Part shown: piece after piece, positions 53,985 to 63,814 of the stretch
How positions within the stretch are numbered: the first letter of the stretch is position 1
Layout: every line of letters begins with the position of its first letter
NCBI RefSeq assembly: GCF_024706985.1
Contig: NZ_JAMCCX010000094.1
Location: 56,340-120,339, forward strand
Direction: 5' to 3'
Length of the DNA: 64,000 nucleotides
Source: Alicyclobacillus sp. SP_1
GTDB lineage: Bacteria; Bacillota; Bacilli; Alicyclobacillales; Alicyclobacillaceae
Translations under genes and position numbers: made by a program
The notes under the pieces: model-generated
Database searches by the model: none
Told to the model about the DNA's origin: nothing
Seen by the model: only the letters and a program-made list of their open reading frames with translations

Positions 53985-55556
53985 GTGACATCATCCACAT
54001 CTCTCAGCTTGGCCACCCGTAACTTGACGCTCGACCTGGTTGCCATACCGTCCGTCAACGGCAGTGCCGGGGAATCGACCATCGTCGAGTTTTTGCACCA
54101 TCGCCTCTCGCGCCATCCGCGCTACGGACGCGGCGATTTTCAGTTGTTTCTGGTTCCTTCGACGGACGATCCGCTCTTTCGTCCAACCCTCATCGCGCAC
54201 CGCAAAGGGCGGTCACAACGCGGAATTTTGCTGTTCGGACACACCGACACGGTTGGCACTTCCGACTACGGAGCGCTGGAATCGCTGGCGTATCGACCGA
54301 TGGAACTCACAGAGTTGGTCAAAGATGGAGTTTTCGGAGCAGCCGCAGCGGCGCGCGCGAAAAGTGGGGAATATCTGTTTGGTCGAGGAATTCTGGATAT
54401 GAAATCGGGGGTGGCTGCTGCACTGACTGCCTTTGAGCACCTGCTCGACGCAGATGTCGAAGACCACTTGTTTTTTGCGGCTACGCCCGACGAAGAGGTC
54501 AGTTCCCTCGGCGTCAAGACGCTTTCCGCATGGCTAGACCACTATCTCGAAACGCACGGCATCGTCTTGACTGCCGCCATCAACACGGACTATGTCAAAG
54601 ACCCACCATCCTCCGCTCCGCATCCGGTCTATCTTGGCAGCATTGGCAAATTGTTGCCAGCCGTATACGTTCGCGGCGTGCCCAGCCACGCAGCAGAACC
54701 AGAAGCAGGCCTAGACCCGAATTTTGTGCTCGCCCACGTCACGGCGCGCATTGTTTACAACGAGGATCTGTGTGATGCAGAGGGAGATGAACGCTCGCCA
54801 CTGCCTGTATCGCTCAGTCAAAAAGACGGCAAACCATACTACGATGTGCAAACTGCGGTTTCTGCCACGGGGTATTACAATCTATTTCATATGCATCGTA
54901 CCCCGACGGAACAATTAGCTCGGTTTCGAAGTGAGGTGGAGAGTGCGGTTCAGACGGCCATGAAACATGCCACGCGCCGAAGTGGGAGCCATACCACTCA
55001 TCAGGTGCCCGTTTACACCTACGCAACACTGTGGGAGATGGCAAACGAGGAGGTTCGCCAAGGCGCACAGCACTATGCTTCGTCGCTCACATTTGGGGTA
55101 GATCTGCGGGAGCGCTGCCGTCTGTTGGTAGAATACTTGGTAGAACAAGTTCAACATCAGCGGCAAGAGACAGGCCCGGTAGTCGTGGTCTACTTCGCCA
55201 ACGGACTCATTCCTCGAGTGGATGCGGGCAAACTTGTAGAAACCAGCCTCGTTCATGGCCTGATGCGCTTTGGCAGGGAAGCCGACTTGCAATTTGAGGT
55301 TCGCCGCTATTTCCCGTACATATCGGATCTCAGTTTTTTGACGTCTTCTCCGGACTGGGACGACCCTACCTTCTCGGCCAATTTTCCGACCGACGCATTC
55401 GCGACTGCGGGCCCCAAACGAACGTTGCCTACTCTGATGGTCGGTTCCACCGGTATTGGCGCTCACCAGCCAGATGAGTCCGTGCATACGCCGTACACTT
55501 TCAACAAACTGCCACATTTGCTCTGTCTGCTTGCGACCTGTTTGGAAAGGGGATGA
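53985..55556 (+). CDS. M20-family metallopeptidase, RocB-like
   Basis: A 523-residue zinc exopeptidase. LLFGHTDTVGTSDYGALE holds the first metal His and Asp, FGRGILDMKSGVAA the bridging Asp, and TPDEEVSSLGV the catalytic Glu-Glu pair. GVPSHAAEPEAGLDPNF is the dimerisation-domain segment. The length and domain arrangement match RocB of Bacillus, an arginine-catabolism protein of unknown exact reaction. GTG 53985 has AGGAG upstream. Downstream of the Fe-ADH gene and followed by the YunG-like gene. Confidence 0.83.
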   Translation: MTSSTSLSLATRNLTLDLVAIPSVNGSAGESTIVEFLHHRLSRHPRYGRGDFQLFLVPSTDDPLFRPTLIAHRKGRSQRGILLFGHTDTVGTSDYGALESLAYRPMELTELVKDGVFGAAAAARAKSGEYLFGRGILDMKSGVAAALTAFEHLLDADVEDHLFFAATPDEEVSSLGVKTLSAWLDHYLETHGIVLTAAINTDYVKDPPSSAPHPVYLGSIGKLLPAVYVRGVPSHAAEPEAGLDPNFVLAHVTARIVYNEDLCDAEGDERSPLPVSLSQKDGKPYYDVQTAVSATGYYNLFHMHRTPTEQLARFRSEVESAVQTAMKHATRRSGSHTTHQVPVYTYATLWEMANEEVRQGAQHYASSLTFGVDLRERCRLLVEYLVEQVQHQRQETGPVVVVYFANGLIPRVDAGKLVETSLVHGLMRFGREADLQFEVRRYFPYISDLSFLTSSPDWDDPTFSANFPTDAFATAGPKRTLPTLMVGSTGIGAHQPDESVHTPYTFNKLPHLLCLLATCLERG

Positions 55557-55564
55557 AGTGACCC

Positions 55565-55936
55565 GTGCTACACAACCAGTTGGAAAGCATTTTGCGCGTT
55601 TTAGAGGCATGTTGGTCGAAAGAAACGAGTTCTAATTATACGCCTGACCTGCCTTCGCGAGGCCAGGGGGCGGTCACCGCTCTCTTTCTTCAAGACTTGC
55701 TCGGCGGCGAATTGTTGCGTACCCGAGTCGACCAAGAGTGGCACTATTACAATCGAATTGATGGAGACCGGGTCGACTGCACAGCCACCCAGTATACGGA
55801 GCGCGTTGTCTACGCGGACGAACGTTGCCCGCGAACCGAACTAGAGGCGCTGGTCAAACCTGAAGAGTCCATGGCCCTGCGCCGCGAGTTTTTTCATCGT
55901 TGGTTGGAGACGAACTCCAATGGTGTATCTTCGTAA
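55565..55936 (+). CDS. YunG-family protein
   Basis: A 123-residue protein. GQGAVTALFLQDLLGGELLRTRVDQEWHYYNRIDG matches the YunG consensus (GQCAVTALLVQDYLGG...HYYNRLDG); the first Cys position is Gly here, so a proposed catalytic Cys may be missing. The tail has RREFFHRWLE. YunG is a conserved Bacillus protein of unknown function. GTG 55565 follows AAGGGGATGAAGTGACCC. It ends the ADH-RocB unit. Confidence 0.8.
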   Translation: MLHNQLESILRVLEACWSKETSSNYTPDLPSRGQGAVTALFLQDLLGGELLRTRVDQEWHYYNRIDGDRVDCTATQYTERVVYADERCPRTELEALVKPEESMALRREFFHRWLETNSNGVSS

Positions 55937-55944
55937 GTCGCGGC

Positions 55945-55974
55945 GGGGCCATACGCACGCATTGGAGCGGCCCC
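55945..55974. terminator. Possible bidirectional hairpin
   Basis: GGGGCC and GGCCCC are separated by 18 bases, between the convergent YunG-like and hydrolase genes. Only a 6-bp stem; weak T content. Confidence 0.4.
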
Positions 55975-56005
55975 AAGGAGTTGCCACCACACCTCTAGCT
56001 CTAGC

Positions 56006-56827
56006 CTATAACGATGGAATATCCACCTTGCGCAACCAGTCCATCATGTCTGTGAGGACGGTCTCCCGCTCCGGCTCATTCAACAGTTCGTGATAGCATG
56101 TCGGGTAGACCTTATAGCGCTTCTGCGGAGCATTTAAGCGCTCCATGAAGCGCTTGTTAACCTCGGCGGAAACCAATCTGTCCGACCCGGCCTGGCACAA
56201 CAAGACCGGCACTTCGACACTGACAGGTGCCGCGACGGCTGCATCCATCGCGCGAAAAAATTCATCGAGAAATCGCACCGTGACCTTGTGTAAAATCCGT
56301 TGGTCCCGCGCGTAAACTTCGCGAATTTCGGCACTCCGACAGACATCTTCCGGTTGAATGCGCGTAGATTGCAACAACGTTGGCGACACTCGACTCATGG
56401 TACGCACGACCCTCATCAGCGCTGGCGAGACTTGCACGGTCGTCTGAAGACTCGGTGAACTGAGCAAAACAGCGTGTAATTTGGGCACAGAGCCGGGTCG
56501 ATAGCGCGTCTGCAAATACCGGATGACTATCAGCCCACCCATGCTGTGACCAAACAAAACAATCGGAACGCCAGGATACTTCTGCTCAGCTCGCTGACAC
56601 TGTTCGTCGACAACATCGAGAAAATCATCAAACCGCTGAATATGCCCACGCCGCCCTGTGGACTCGCCATGTCCCGGCAAATCGCCGGAGAACACGGCAT
56701 AGCCCGAGCGGCGAAACTCCTCGGCCGCCCAATCATAGCGCTCACTGTATTCGCCGAGGCCATGCATGAGAATGAGCACAGCCTGCGGGCGTTCACAGAG
56801 CCAATCACGAAAAACGCTACTTGACAT
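56006..56827 (-). CDS. Alpha/beta hydrolase, monoacylglycerol-lipase type
   Basis: A 273-residue hydrolase. LILMHGLGEYSERYDWAAEEF is the oxyanion strand, LFGHSMGGLIVIRYLQ the nucleophile elbow, AGSDRLVSAEVNKRF the acid, and YPTCYHELLNEPERE the catalytic His. The arrangement is that of bacterial monoacylglycerol lipases. ATG 56827 follows GAGGGGGGAGTGACG. Last gene of the fatty-acid operon; it may release the acyl chains that the two dehydrogenases oxidise. Confidence 0.9.
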   Translation of the reverse strand: MSSSVFRDWLCERPQAVLILMHGLGEYSERYDWAAEEFRRSGYAVFSGDLPGHGESTGRRGHIQRFDDFLDVVDEQCQRAEQKYPGVPIVLFGHSMGGLIVIRYLQTRYRPGSVPKLHAVLLSSPSLQTTVQVSPALMRVVRTMSRVSPTLLQSTRIQPEDVCRSAEIREVYARDQRILHKVTVRFLDEFFRAMDAAVAAPVSVEVPVLLCQAGSDRLVSAEVNKRFMERLNAPQKRYKVYPTCYHELLNEPERETVLTDMMDWLRKVDIPSL

Positions 56828-56841
56828 CGTCACTCCCCCCT

Positions 56842-57663
56842 CTACAAGGTACCTTCGACGACTCGTGCAGAGTGGCCCTCTACAGTTCTGTCGGAACGGT
56901 CACAGCCATACCATCGCGAAAGCCGACCGGACGCATCCAATAGGATGTTAGCCGTCTTAGTCACAACTTCTGGCGAGAGCTGAGACGAGACGGCCAAACA
57001 TGCAACTACCAACTCCACCTGCCGGCGGCGATTAAAAATGGGGACCGCAATGGAAGAAAAACCCGGCATTAGTTCGCCGTGCGAGACAGCATAGCCAATT
57101 TCTCGGATATGCCGCAGGTGACTCTCGGACGAACGAGAAGAGCGCTGGCTGTGCGGTGGGTCTGGTCGATCCGGTCTTTCCTCCGTCCGCCGCGCCGACT
57201 CTAGTTCGGTCTCGAATGCCGCAAAACATTGCCCGAAAGCGCCCCTAGACTCCGGAAACTGTTGTCCCACCGAGACCTCAATCCGTACCTCCTCATTATT
57301 TGGCGCCGCTGAAGCAATATAAATGAGACGCTGATTTTGAAGCCGCTGAACGAGCACCACCGTCAGTCCAACATCCTCAGCAACGCGCGGCAATTCCGCA
57401 ATCGCCGCGGACACCACGTCCCCCATCTCCGCCGCGCGATTGCCGAGCGCAATGAGGTATGGGCCTAAACGGTATTTGCGCGTGTCCGGGTCATAGCATA
57501 GAAAATCCTCCTGCTCGAGCGTGCGCAACACACGCAAACAAGTCGTTTTATTAAGTTGAAGAGCTTCCGCAATCTCCGTCAAAGAACTGTTAGAGTGCCG
57601 ATATCGGCTCAACAACTTGAGCACTTTAGCCGCAGCCGCAACCGATGGCACATGGTAGCTCAT
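56842..57663 (-). CDS. IclR-family transcriptional regulator
   Basis: A 273-residue regulator. The N-terminal winged helix reads SSLTEIAEALQLNKTTCLRVLRTLEQEDFL, followed by a GAF-like effector domain (YRLGPYLIALGNRA, GYAVSHGELMPGFSSIAVPIFN). IclR proteins bind small carboxylic acids or acyl-CoA signals. It sits between the thiolase and hydrolase genes in the same operon, so it probably controls it. A 16-bp palindrome at 61460-61475 is a candidate operator. Confidence 0.92.
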   Translation of the reverse strand: MSYHVPSVAAAAKVLKLLSRYRHSNSSLTEIAEALQLNKTTCLRVLRTLEQEDFLCYDPDTRKYRLGPYLIALGNRAAEMGDVVSAAIAELPRVAEDVGLTVVLVQRLQNQRLIYIASAAPNNEEVRIEVSVGQQFPESRGAFGQCFAAFETELESARRTEERPDRPDPPHSQRSSRSSESHLRHIREIGYAVSHGELMPGFSSIAVPIFNRRRQVELVVACLAVSSQLSPEVVTKTANILLDASGRLSRWYGCDRSDRTVEGHSARVVEGTL

Positions 57664-57701
57664 TCCACCACACGCTCCCCTCTGTCACGTTCGTCAGACG
57701 C

Positions 57702-58907
57702 TCAGTCGGTCAGAGGATCTACGCGTTCGAGTATGGTTGCCACCCCCTGGCCTACCCCCACGCAGAGAGTAGCTAGGCCGTAACGTCCACCGGATCGACC
57801 CAATTGCCGTGCCAATGTGCCAACTAGGCGCGCCCCGGAACAGCCGAGCGGATGACCGAGAGCTATGGCTCCACCGTTGACGTTGACCTTCTCGGGCGGA
57901 AGACTCAATTCGCGAATGCACGCCAGAGACTGAGCCGCAAACGCCTCATTCAGTTCAATCACATCTAAGTCAGAAACATCCATGTTAGCCTTGGCCAATG
58001 CTTTTCTTGTGGCAGGTACTGGACCAATCCCCATTGTTCGCGGATTGACGCCAGCCGACGCAGAAGCCACGTAACGAGCTAGCGGACGCAGTCCCAGACG
58101 CCGCCCGACACTTTCGGAGACCAGCAACAGTGCAGCCGCCCCATCGTTGATGCCAGAGGAATTGCCAGCCGTCACACTGCCCCCCTCACGAAACGCGGGA
58201 CGCAGCTTGGAGAGTGAATCCACGGTCGTTTCTGGGCGGGGATGCTCATCCTCTGTCACCATCACCTCCGATTTCTTCTGGCGGACGAGAACGGGGACAA
58301 TTTCTTCCGCAAAAATTCCAGAAGCCGTAGCGGCAGCTGTCTTTTTCTGGCTCGAGAGAGCAAATGCGTCTTGGTCAGCCCGAGAAATGCCAAACTGCTC
58401 CGCCACGTTTTCTGCGGTCTCACCCATACTCTCCGTCGGATAAGGGAAATTGGGATTGGCCATCCGCCACCCCAGCGTCGTATCCCACATCGTCTGATTG
58501 CCACGCACATATTCCATCTCAGGCTTTTGCAACACGAGCGGAGCACGCGTCATGCTCTCCACACCGCCTGCAATGGCCATATCCATTTCGCCGACCATGA
58601 TGGCGCGGGCCGCCTGATTGAAGGCCTCCAAACCGGACGCGCAGAGTCGATTGACTGTGACTCCTGGCACGCTCTCCGGAAGCCCCGCCAACAACAGAGC
58701 CATCCGCGCCACATTCCGGTTGTCCTCACCAGCTTGATTGGCGCAGCCAAAGAACACCTCTTCCACCATCGATGCGGCTACACCCGCTCGTTCAATGACG
58801 GTGCGAATGACAAGCGCCGCCATATCATCCGGGCGAACCTGCTTCAGCACCCCGCCTTGACGGCCAATCGGTGTTCGTACATACTCCACAAGCCACACTT
58901 TTTCCAT
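57702..58907 (-). CDS. Acyl-CoA thiolase (beta-ketoadipyl-CoA/acetyl-CoA type)
   Basis: A 401-residue thiolase. The nucleophile Cys is in [20 protein letters not shown], and the second half holds [19 protein letters not shown] and [16 protein letters not shown] for the acid/base His and Cys. [20 protein letters not shown] is shared with beta-ketoadipyl-CoA thiolases (PcaF/PaaJ) as well as FadA-like enzymes. It cleaves 3-ketoacyl-CoA to acetyl-CoA. The neighbouring dehydrogenases favour fatty acids over aromatics. ATG 58907 follows GAGGAGAGTGAATGAG. Confidence 0.92.
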   Translation of the reverse strand: MEKVWLVEYVRTPIGRQGGVLKQVRPDDMAALVIRTVIERAGVAASMVEEVFFGCANQAGEDNRNVARMALLLAGLPESVPGVTVNRLCASGLEAFNQAARAIMVGEMDMAIAGGVESMTRAPLVLQKPEMEYVRGNQTMWDTTLGWRMANPNFPYPTESMGETAENVAEQFGISRADQDAFALSSQKKTAAATASGIFAEEIVPVLVRQKKSEVMVTEDEHPRPETTVDSLSKLRPAFREGGSVTAGNSSGINDGAAALLLVSESVGRRLGLRPLARYVASASAGVNPRTMGIGPVPATRKALAKANMDVSDLDVIELNEAFAAQSLACIRELSLPPEKVNVNGGAIALGHPLGCSGARLVGTLARQLGRSGGRYGLATLCVGVGQGVATILERVDPLTD

Positions 58908-58956
58908 CTCATTCACTCTCCTCTAACCCGTGCCAACCGATGGCCGGGCTGCCATG

Positions 58957-60126
58957 TCACCGAGCGCCAGAATTGCACCGTTCTGCTTCCTTGCGAAGTT
59001 GCGCGGCGATGATGTTTTTCTGTATTTCTGACGTACCCTCATAAATTCGTGTGATACGCGCGTCACGGTAAAACCGCTCTATCGGATAGTCCGCGATGTA
59101 GCCAATTCCACCGTGAATCTGCACGGCTTTGTCCGCCACTCGATTGTAAACTTCGGAACCGTACAGTTTCAGCATGGCAGCCTCTTTCACCACGTTCTTT
59201 CCCGCGTCCGTCATCCATGCCACTCGGTACATCATCCAGCGCAAGGTCTCAATCTCCGTCGCCATGTCCGCCAAATAGTGTTGAATAATCTGCTGCTCAA
59301 AAATTGGATGACCGAATTGCTCTCGCTCCAATGCATATTGGAGCGAGCGTTCCAACAAGTACTGACAGGAGCCCAAACAGCGGGCTGCCAATCCAGCTCT
59401 CCCATTGGCAAGAATTTTCAGAGCATTGACATATCCTTCGCCTTCTGCACCGAGCACGTTCTCGATGGGAACTTCCAAGTCTTCAAAGTACAACTGTGCC
59501 GTATGCGACCCGTGCAGGCCCATTTTCTTCTCCACACTGCCGACAGAAAATCCCGGAAAGTCTCGCTCCACAATGAAGGACGTAATGCCCTTGGCACCGC
59601 GCGTTGCATCCGTCATTGCCATGACGGTGAAGACATGTGCGTAGGGAGCGTTGGTGATGTAGATTTTCTGCCCCTGAAGCACATAGCGGTCACCTTTTCG
59701 CACAGCCGTCGTCTTTAGCGCGGCAGCGTTCGATCCCGCTTGTGGCTCGGTCAACGCAAACGCTCCAATCCACTCGCCGCTCGCCATCTTGGGCAAATAC
59801 CGTCGCTTTTGTTCCTCGCTACCGAATTCCACAAGCCCAACCGAACCGATTCCATTGTGCGCTCCCAAAATCGTCGTGTAACCGTTGATCGTCGCGCCTA
59901 GCTCCTCGAATAGAGCGCATTTGCCCAGCATGGACAATCCCATGCCACCGTACACTTCAGGCACACTGAGCCCAAACAGCCCGAGTTTCCGAGACTTCTC
60001 GAGAATCTCCTCTGGCACCTCGTCCTCTTCCTCAATCTGCATCGCGTAAGGCTCGACTTCCGCGGCAATAAAGTCACGAAGGGTCTCCTTCATCGCCAAT
60101 AGTTCCTCGGACAGCGTAAAATCCAT
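58957..60126 (-). CDS. Acyl-CoA dehydrogenase (second of two)
   Basis: A 389-residue FAD enzyme. GAFALTEPQAGSNAAAL and ITNAPYAHVFTVMAMTD are the flavin and substrate segments; FGHPIFEQQIIQHYLADMATEIE contacts the acyl chain; the catalytic Glu is in RIYEGTSEIQKNIIAAQL. It is close to medium/short-chain dehydrogenases. The ATG follows AAAGGTGGGTGCCCC. It lies 71 bases behind the first dehydrogenase in the same operon; the two probably differ in chain-length or branching preference. Confidence 0.93.
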   Translation of the reverse strand: MDFTLSEELLAMKETLRDFIAAEVEPYAMQIEEEDEVPEEILEKSRKLGLFGLSVPEVYGGMGLSMLGKCALFEELGATINGYTTILGAHNGIGSVGLVEFGSEEQKRRYLPKMASGEWIGAFALTEPQAGSNAAALKTTAVRKGDRYVLQGQKIYITNAPYAHVFTVMAMTDATRGAKGITSFIVERDFPGFSVGSVEKKMGLHGSHTAQLYFEDLEVPIENVLGAEGEGYVNALKILANGRAGLAARCLGSCQYLLERSLQYALEREQFGHPIFEQQIIQHYLADMATEIETLRWMMYRVAWMTDAGKNVVKEAAMLKLYGSEVYNRVADKAVQIHGGIGYIADYPIERFYRDARITRIYEGTSEIQKNIIAAQLRKEAERCNSGAR

Positions 60127-60196
60127 GGGGCACCCACCTTTCTACCGATTGTTCCTCAGCTAAAAGTACTGTCCATTCACTCAACTGCCCCAGCGC

Positions 60197-61396
60197 TCAG
60201 TTGTCGTCCGGGCCTCGCCACGCGGGCAACATGCGATTGAGTGGTTTGTCTTGCCGCTCGCCAAGGACGTACTCGGCTTGCATCAACGTGTGGATTTCCC
60301 GTGTGCCTTCATAGAGCACCAGCGCCTTGGAGTTGCGCAAATATCGCTCTACCGGGTATTCGTTTGAATACCCATAGGCCCCATGGATTTCAATCGCATC
60401 GGAAGCACTTTCAAAGGCCCCGTTGCAGGCTATCCACTTGGCTAGCGATGTCTCGCGGGTGTTCCTCAGCCCTTGGTTTTTCAACCAGCCGCTCCGGTAG
60501 ACCAGCAGTTGCGACGTCTGATAGGCGGCCTCCATTTTCGCCAGCATCTGCTTGACCAATTGGTGCTGCGCAATCGGCACCCCGAACGTCTGACGTGCCT
60601 TCGCATACGTCACAGATGCATCTAAGCAGGCCCGAATCAGTCCGGTTGCCCCTGCCGCGACCGTGAATCGCCCATTGTCCAGCGCTGACATGGCAATTTT
60701 AAAACCCTCTCCCTCTTCTCCCAGCCGATTCGCCACCGGAACCCGCACTTCGTCGAGAATCACTTCTCCCGTGTCCCCACCGTGAATTCCGAGCTTGCCT
60801 CGAATCGGTCTCGTAGACACACCCTTCATCGTCCGCTCCACGAGAAACGCAGTGACCCCTCGGTGCTTTAACTCTGGAGCGACCGTTGCGAAAACCAGAA
60901 AGTTGTCAGCATAGTCGCACATCGAAATCCATATTTTCGATCCGCTGAGGATATACTCATCTCCATCCCGTCGCGCTGCCGTTCGCAACGCCCCCGCATC
61001 CGACCCTGCGTCCGGTTCCGTCAGCGCGAATGCTGCCAGTTGCTTCCCTTGAGCTTGTGGCACGAGATACTTCTGTTTCTGCTCCTCCGTCCCCCACTGC
61101 AACAAGGTCATACTGTTCAACCCCGTGTGGACGGATACGGCAGTCCGGTAGGCCGTATCGCCGTACTCCAGCTCTTCACAGACAATCGCGAGCGAATTGT
61201 AATCCATACCGGCTCCACCGTACTGTTCGGGAATACAAACACCCATCAAGCCCAACTGGCCTAGTTTTTTCACCACTCCGAGTTCAAAGTGATGACGTTC
61301 ATCCCACTCTCGCATGTTCGGCACAATTTCTGACTTCGTAAATTTCCGCACCATCGTCTGCAACTCCAACTGCTCTGCACTGAGGGAAAAATCCAT
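60197..61396 (-). CDS. Acyl-CoA dehydrogenase (first of two)
   Basis: A 399-residue acyl-CoA dehydrogenase. AFALTEPDAGSDAGALRTAA, KIWISMCDYADNFLVFA, FGVPIAQHQLVKQMLAKMEA, and the base Glu in LVLYEGTREIHTLMQAEYVLG are in place. Sequence around the active site leans toward glutaryl-CoA or branched-chain members. ATG 61396 has GAGGAGGCGATAAGGTCG upstream. First gene of the operon acd-acd-thiolase-IclR-hydrolase, with a palindrome 64 bases upstream. Confidence 0.93.
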   Translation of the reverse strand: MDFSLSAEQLELQTMVRKFTKSEIVPNMREWDERHHFELGVVKKLGQLGLMGVCIPEQYGGAGMDYNSLAIVCEELEYGDTAYRTAVSVHTGLNSMTLLQWGTEEQKQKYLVPQAQGKQLAAFALTEPDAGSDAGALRTAARRDGDEYILSGSKIWISMCDYADNFLVFATVAPELKHRGVTAFLVERTMKGVSTRPIRGKLGIHGGDTGEVILDEVRVPVANRLGEEGEGFKIAMSALDNGRFTVAAGATGLIRACLDASVTYAKARQTFGVPIAQHQLVKQMLAKMEAAYQTSQLLVYRSGWLKNQGLRNTRETSLAKWIACNGAFESASDAIEIHGAYGYSNEYPVERYLRNSKALVLYEGTREIHTLMQAEYVLGERQDKPLNRMLPAWRGPDDN

Positions 61397-61459
61397 CGAC
61401 CTTATCGCCTCCTCATAGGCTCTCCGACGGCAAACGAAGAAATGAGTTGCCCTATTCAA

Positions 61460-61475
61460 ATTTCATATATGAAAT
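61460..61475. promoter_or_regulatory. 16-bp perfect palindrome upstream of the fatty-acid operon
   Basis: ATTTCATATATGAAAT, perfect. It lies 64 bases before the first dehydrogenase start. Candidate operator for the IclR regulator of the operon or for a FadR-type repressor encoded elsewhere; IclR sites are usually short palindromes of this size. Confidence 0.65.
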
Positions 61476-61569
61476 GACGTTTCCATACGTAAATAAAGGA
61501 TATCGAATCAACGAAAGCGCTGTCAATGGCTTCGGGACTCTATATGTCCAAACGGACAGAAGACCACCC

Positions 61570-61597
61570 TTGGACTGTCTGTATTTGTGGGTATAAT
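61570..61597 (+). promoter_or_regulatory. Promoter of the small lipoprotein gene
   Basis: TTGGAC and TATAAT with a 16-base spacer, ending 43 bases before the GTG start. Confidence 0.6.
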
Positions 61598-61640
61598 AGA
61601 GGGGCAAAACTTTGGCTTGCAGGGACAAGGAGGAATTTCA

Positions 61641-62108
61641 GTGAATCGACTTAAGATGGGCATGTTGCTCTTGGCCGCGCCGCTCCTGACCGTCTTGCTC
61701 GTGACTGGCTGTGGCTCGACACCTGCTACACCATCAACATCAACCAGCGCAAGCAGCCAAAGTCTCGGTCAAGGACCAGCATTGACAAACCCGAAGGAAG
61801 TCGTTGCAAGTCCTGCTTGGAAAGCACTGGACATCATTTTCATTCACACCAAGCCAAATTCGATTGTCAAAGAGGTCGAAAGCCTTACTGGCTATCCAGA
61901 ATACGTCGGAAAATCTTCATACCCTGGCCACGTGCGAATTACCCGTGGACCGAGTGGCACGCATTACATCGACTGGACACTCCGTTCTCGGCTCAGTGGA
62001 CCATTTTGGGGGCGAGATCAACAGGTCACTTTTCAATTTCAAGTGTCCGCCCACAATCACCGCGTGCGCGGTGTCAATGCTCAGGGGTCGGCTATTGTCA
62101 GTTATTAG
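61641..62108 (+). CDS. Small secreted lipoprotein
   Basis: A 155-residue protein. The signal MNRLKMGMLLLAAPLLTVLLVTGC ends in lipobox LVTGC. A Ser/Thr-rich linker is followed by a compact domain (WKALDIIFIHTKPNSIVKEVESLTG, HVRITRGPSGTHYIDWTLRSRL). I do not recognise the domain. GTG 61641 follows AAGGAGGAATTTCA. The stop codon lies in a 13-base tandem duplication. Confidence 0.82.
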   Translation: MNRLKMGMLLLAAPLLTVLLVTGCGSTPATPSTSTSASSQSLGQGPALTNPKEVVASPAWKALDIIFIHTKPNSIVKEVESLTGYPEYVGKSSYPGHVRITRGPSGTHYIDWTLRSRLSGPFWGRDQQVTFQFQVSAHNHRVRGVNAQGSAIVSY

Positions 62109-62122
62109 AGTCAGTTATTAGA
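62097..62122 (+). repeat. 13-bp tandem duplication at the lipoprotein stop codon
   Basis: GTCAGTTATTAGA occurs twice in a row. The lipoprotein gene stops (TAG) in the first copy; the second copy is out of the gene. It looks like a recent slippage duplication with no functional sign. Confidence 0.9.
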
Positions 62123-62364
62123 GTCATTGAGCAGACCCTGTCTATTCCGTTCGTCTAAGATTTCGGGCTCCGTGCCTATGCCACCAACACGGGTGTCTTG
62201 TTGGTACCCGCCTAATTTACAGTACGGATGGGGACCACAGGACGAACAGCAACATCTCCAAGTCAATAAATCGAGATCGAAAAGAACAACTCCTCGACAA
62301 AACCATCCATTAGTGTCGTATCATGTATACTGATGGTGATGCTTCATTATGAGGAGGTTTTTTG

Positions 62365-62700
62365 ATGGATGAATCCGAAAATAAGAAGCGGAAAATTTTC
62401 TGCGAACGGTGTGACGATGAAATTACCTCGCGTGGAGATCTCATAACCATTCTGCAATTCCCGGTCATCATAGCCGCCTATCACTTGACATGCTATTCGA
62501 AACAAGCACTTGGGTGGAATCCTCGACTCACGCCACTGAACGGCATCGCAATGATTTGGCTCATAATTGTCTTCGGTGTGACTTGTCTCATCATGTTTGC
62601 AGTAACCCATCTCATTCTTTTCCTTATCGTAGCATGTATCATACCTGTCCTACGACTCTTGTCTTGGGTTATGGTGGAACGAATACTACCAAAATCATAG
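62365..62700 (+). CDS. Small membrane protein with a CxxC motif
   Basis: A 111-residue protein. A cytoplasmic part with a cysteine pair (KIFCERCDDEITSRGDL, with a later C in HLTCYSKQALG, LIM/zinc-finger-like) is followed by two hydrophobic segments (IAMIWLIIVFGVTCLIMFAV and LILFLIVACIIPVLRLLSWV). ATG 62365 is seven bases after GAGGAGG. The function is unknown; the zinc-knuckle-plus-membrane layout suggests an anchored adaptor. Confidence 0.75.
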   Translation: MDESENKKRKIFCERCDDEITSRGDLITILQFPVIIAAYHLTCYSKQALGWNPRLTPLNGIAMIWLIIVFGVTCLIMFAVTHLILFLIVACIIPVLRLLSWVMVERILPKS

Positions 62701-62884
62701 CGTGTCTATTTGTGTATTGGATAATGGCGACTGAATGTTTTCAATGAGCTTTAAATACAGTGACTGGAGTTGTCACATCTTTCGCCGTAATTCCTTTGGG
62801 TAGTGTCCCGTCAAATGGTGTCCCGTCAAGTGCAACTGCTTAGTGCAACGATTTATGCAAGACGGACGTTCGCGCCAGCAATGG

Positions 62885-63545
62885 CTATTCGTCGGTGCCG
62901 GTGAGTTTGGCCATGGACCCTTGGATGCGGTAGCCTCTGGTGACCATCCAGTCATCATTTTGCTCTTGGAGAAGGCGGCCTCGAGACGAAGGACGGATTC
63001 TCGTCTAGGGAAGATACCCGCCTCATCGGGCATCGCCTAAGTTCACAGTTTACAAGCTCTAGCGGGTTCCTCGAGCATATCCGCCTCCACTGCTCCCTCG
63101 GAAAATGCCATGTACACCAATACGTCTGCCTTAGCCCGTACTGACACATCCACCAGCTTTCGGAACTGCTCTTGAAGTCACTCCACAACGACTGTCAGTT
63201 GCTGTTTGGTGGCACCTGCGCTGGTTAAGCAAAAATCGTCCGAACAATCGGCGATACCATGGACTGTGACGGCCTTGGCACCTGGCTAAGGATTTTGCGC
63301 ATTGTGTGAACACGGCAACGCTGCCACGTTGCTCCGGTCAGCGCAGAGCCAATCGCCCTGCGAAGTCCTGTGTGCATAACCCATCGCTAACCGCACACCA
63401 CTTAGCCCAAGTGCGACCAGACTACGAAAGAACGTCAGCCAAAACGAACCGTCCTCGCTGGCGCCCATGTCGAACCCCAATACTTCACTCTCGCCAGTGT
63501 CTCCTACTCCAATCACAATCACCAACGCCATACTCCGCACCATTC
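62885..63545 (-). pseudogene. Decayed IS256-family (mutator type) transposase
   Basis: Fragments in different frames read in order as an IS256 transposase: VLGFDMGASEDGSFWLTFFRSLV and LGLSGVRLAM (core), then FTQCAKSLARCQG, VYMAFPREQWRRICSRNPLELVN, and DEAGIFPRRESVLRLE followed by the C-terminal MAKLTGTDE. At least three frameshifts and stops separate them, and the N-terminal half is missing. No terminal inverted repeats were found. An old insertion. Confidence 0.85.
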
Positions 63546-63774
63546 CACACTATCTCGCTTTAGGTAATATAATCTAATTCACACATATGGGTGCTTGTCC
63601 TCAAACGGACAGTTCTTGAAGGTCTGCACGACGTCGTCGAACTCCTCACAGCGGCGAGAGACCGCGCTGTTTTCCGCAACTGAAAAATGAAGAAGAAAGT
63701 GGCGTCCGTGATGCCGGATTCTTCATATTTATGCAGTTTGGAACGGTCGTCCTTACTGCGTACTCGCCTCCGTA

Positions 63775-63810
63775 TGTTCAACAAGGTAGCCCATGGGCTA
63801 CCTTGTTGAA
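63775..63810 (-). terminator. 36-bp perfect palindrome after the right-edge gene
   Basis: GTTCAACAAGGTAGCC-CATG-GGCTACCTTGTTGAAC, 16-bp arms. It begins four bases past the stop of the surface-anchor remnant (minus strand) and probably ends it, although no long T-run follows. Confidence 0.7.
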
Positions 63811-63814
63811 CGTG

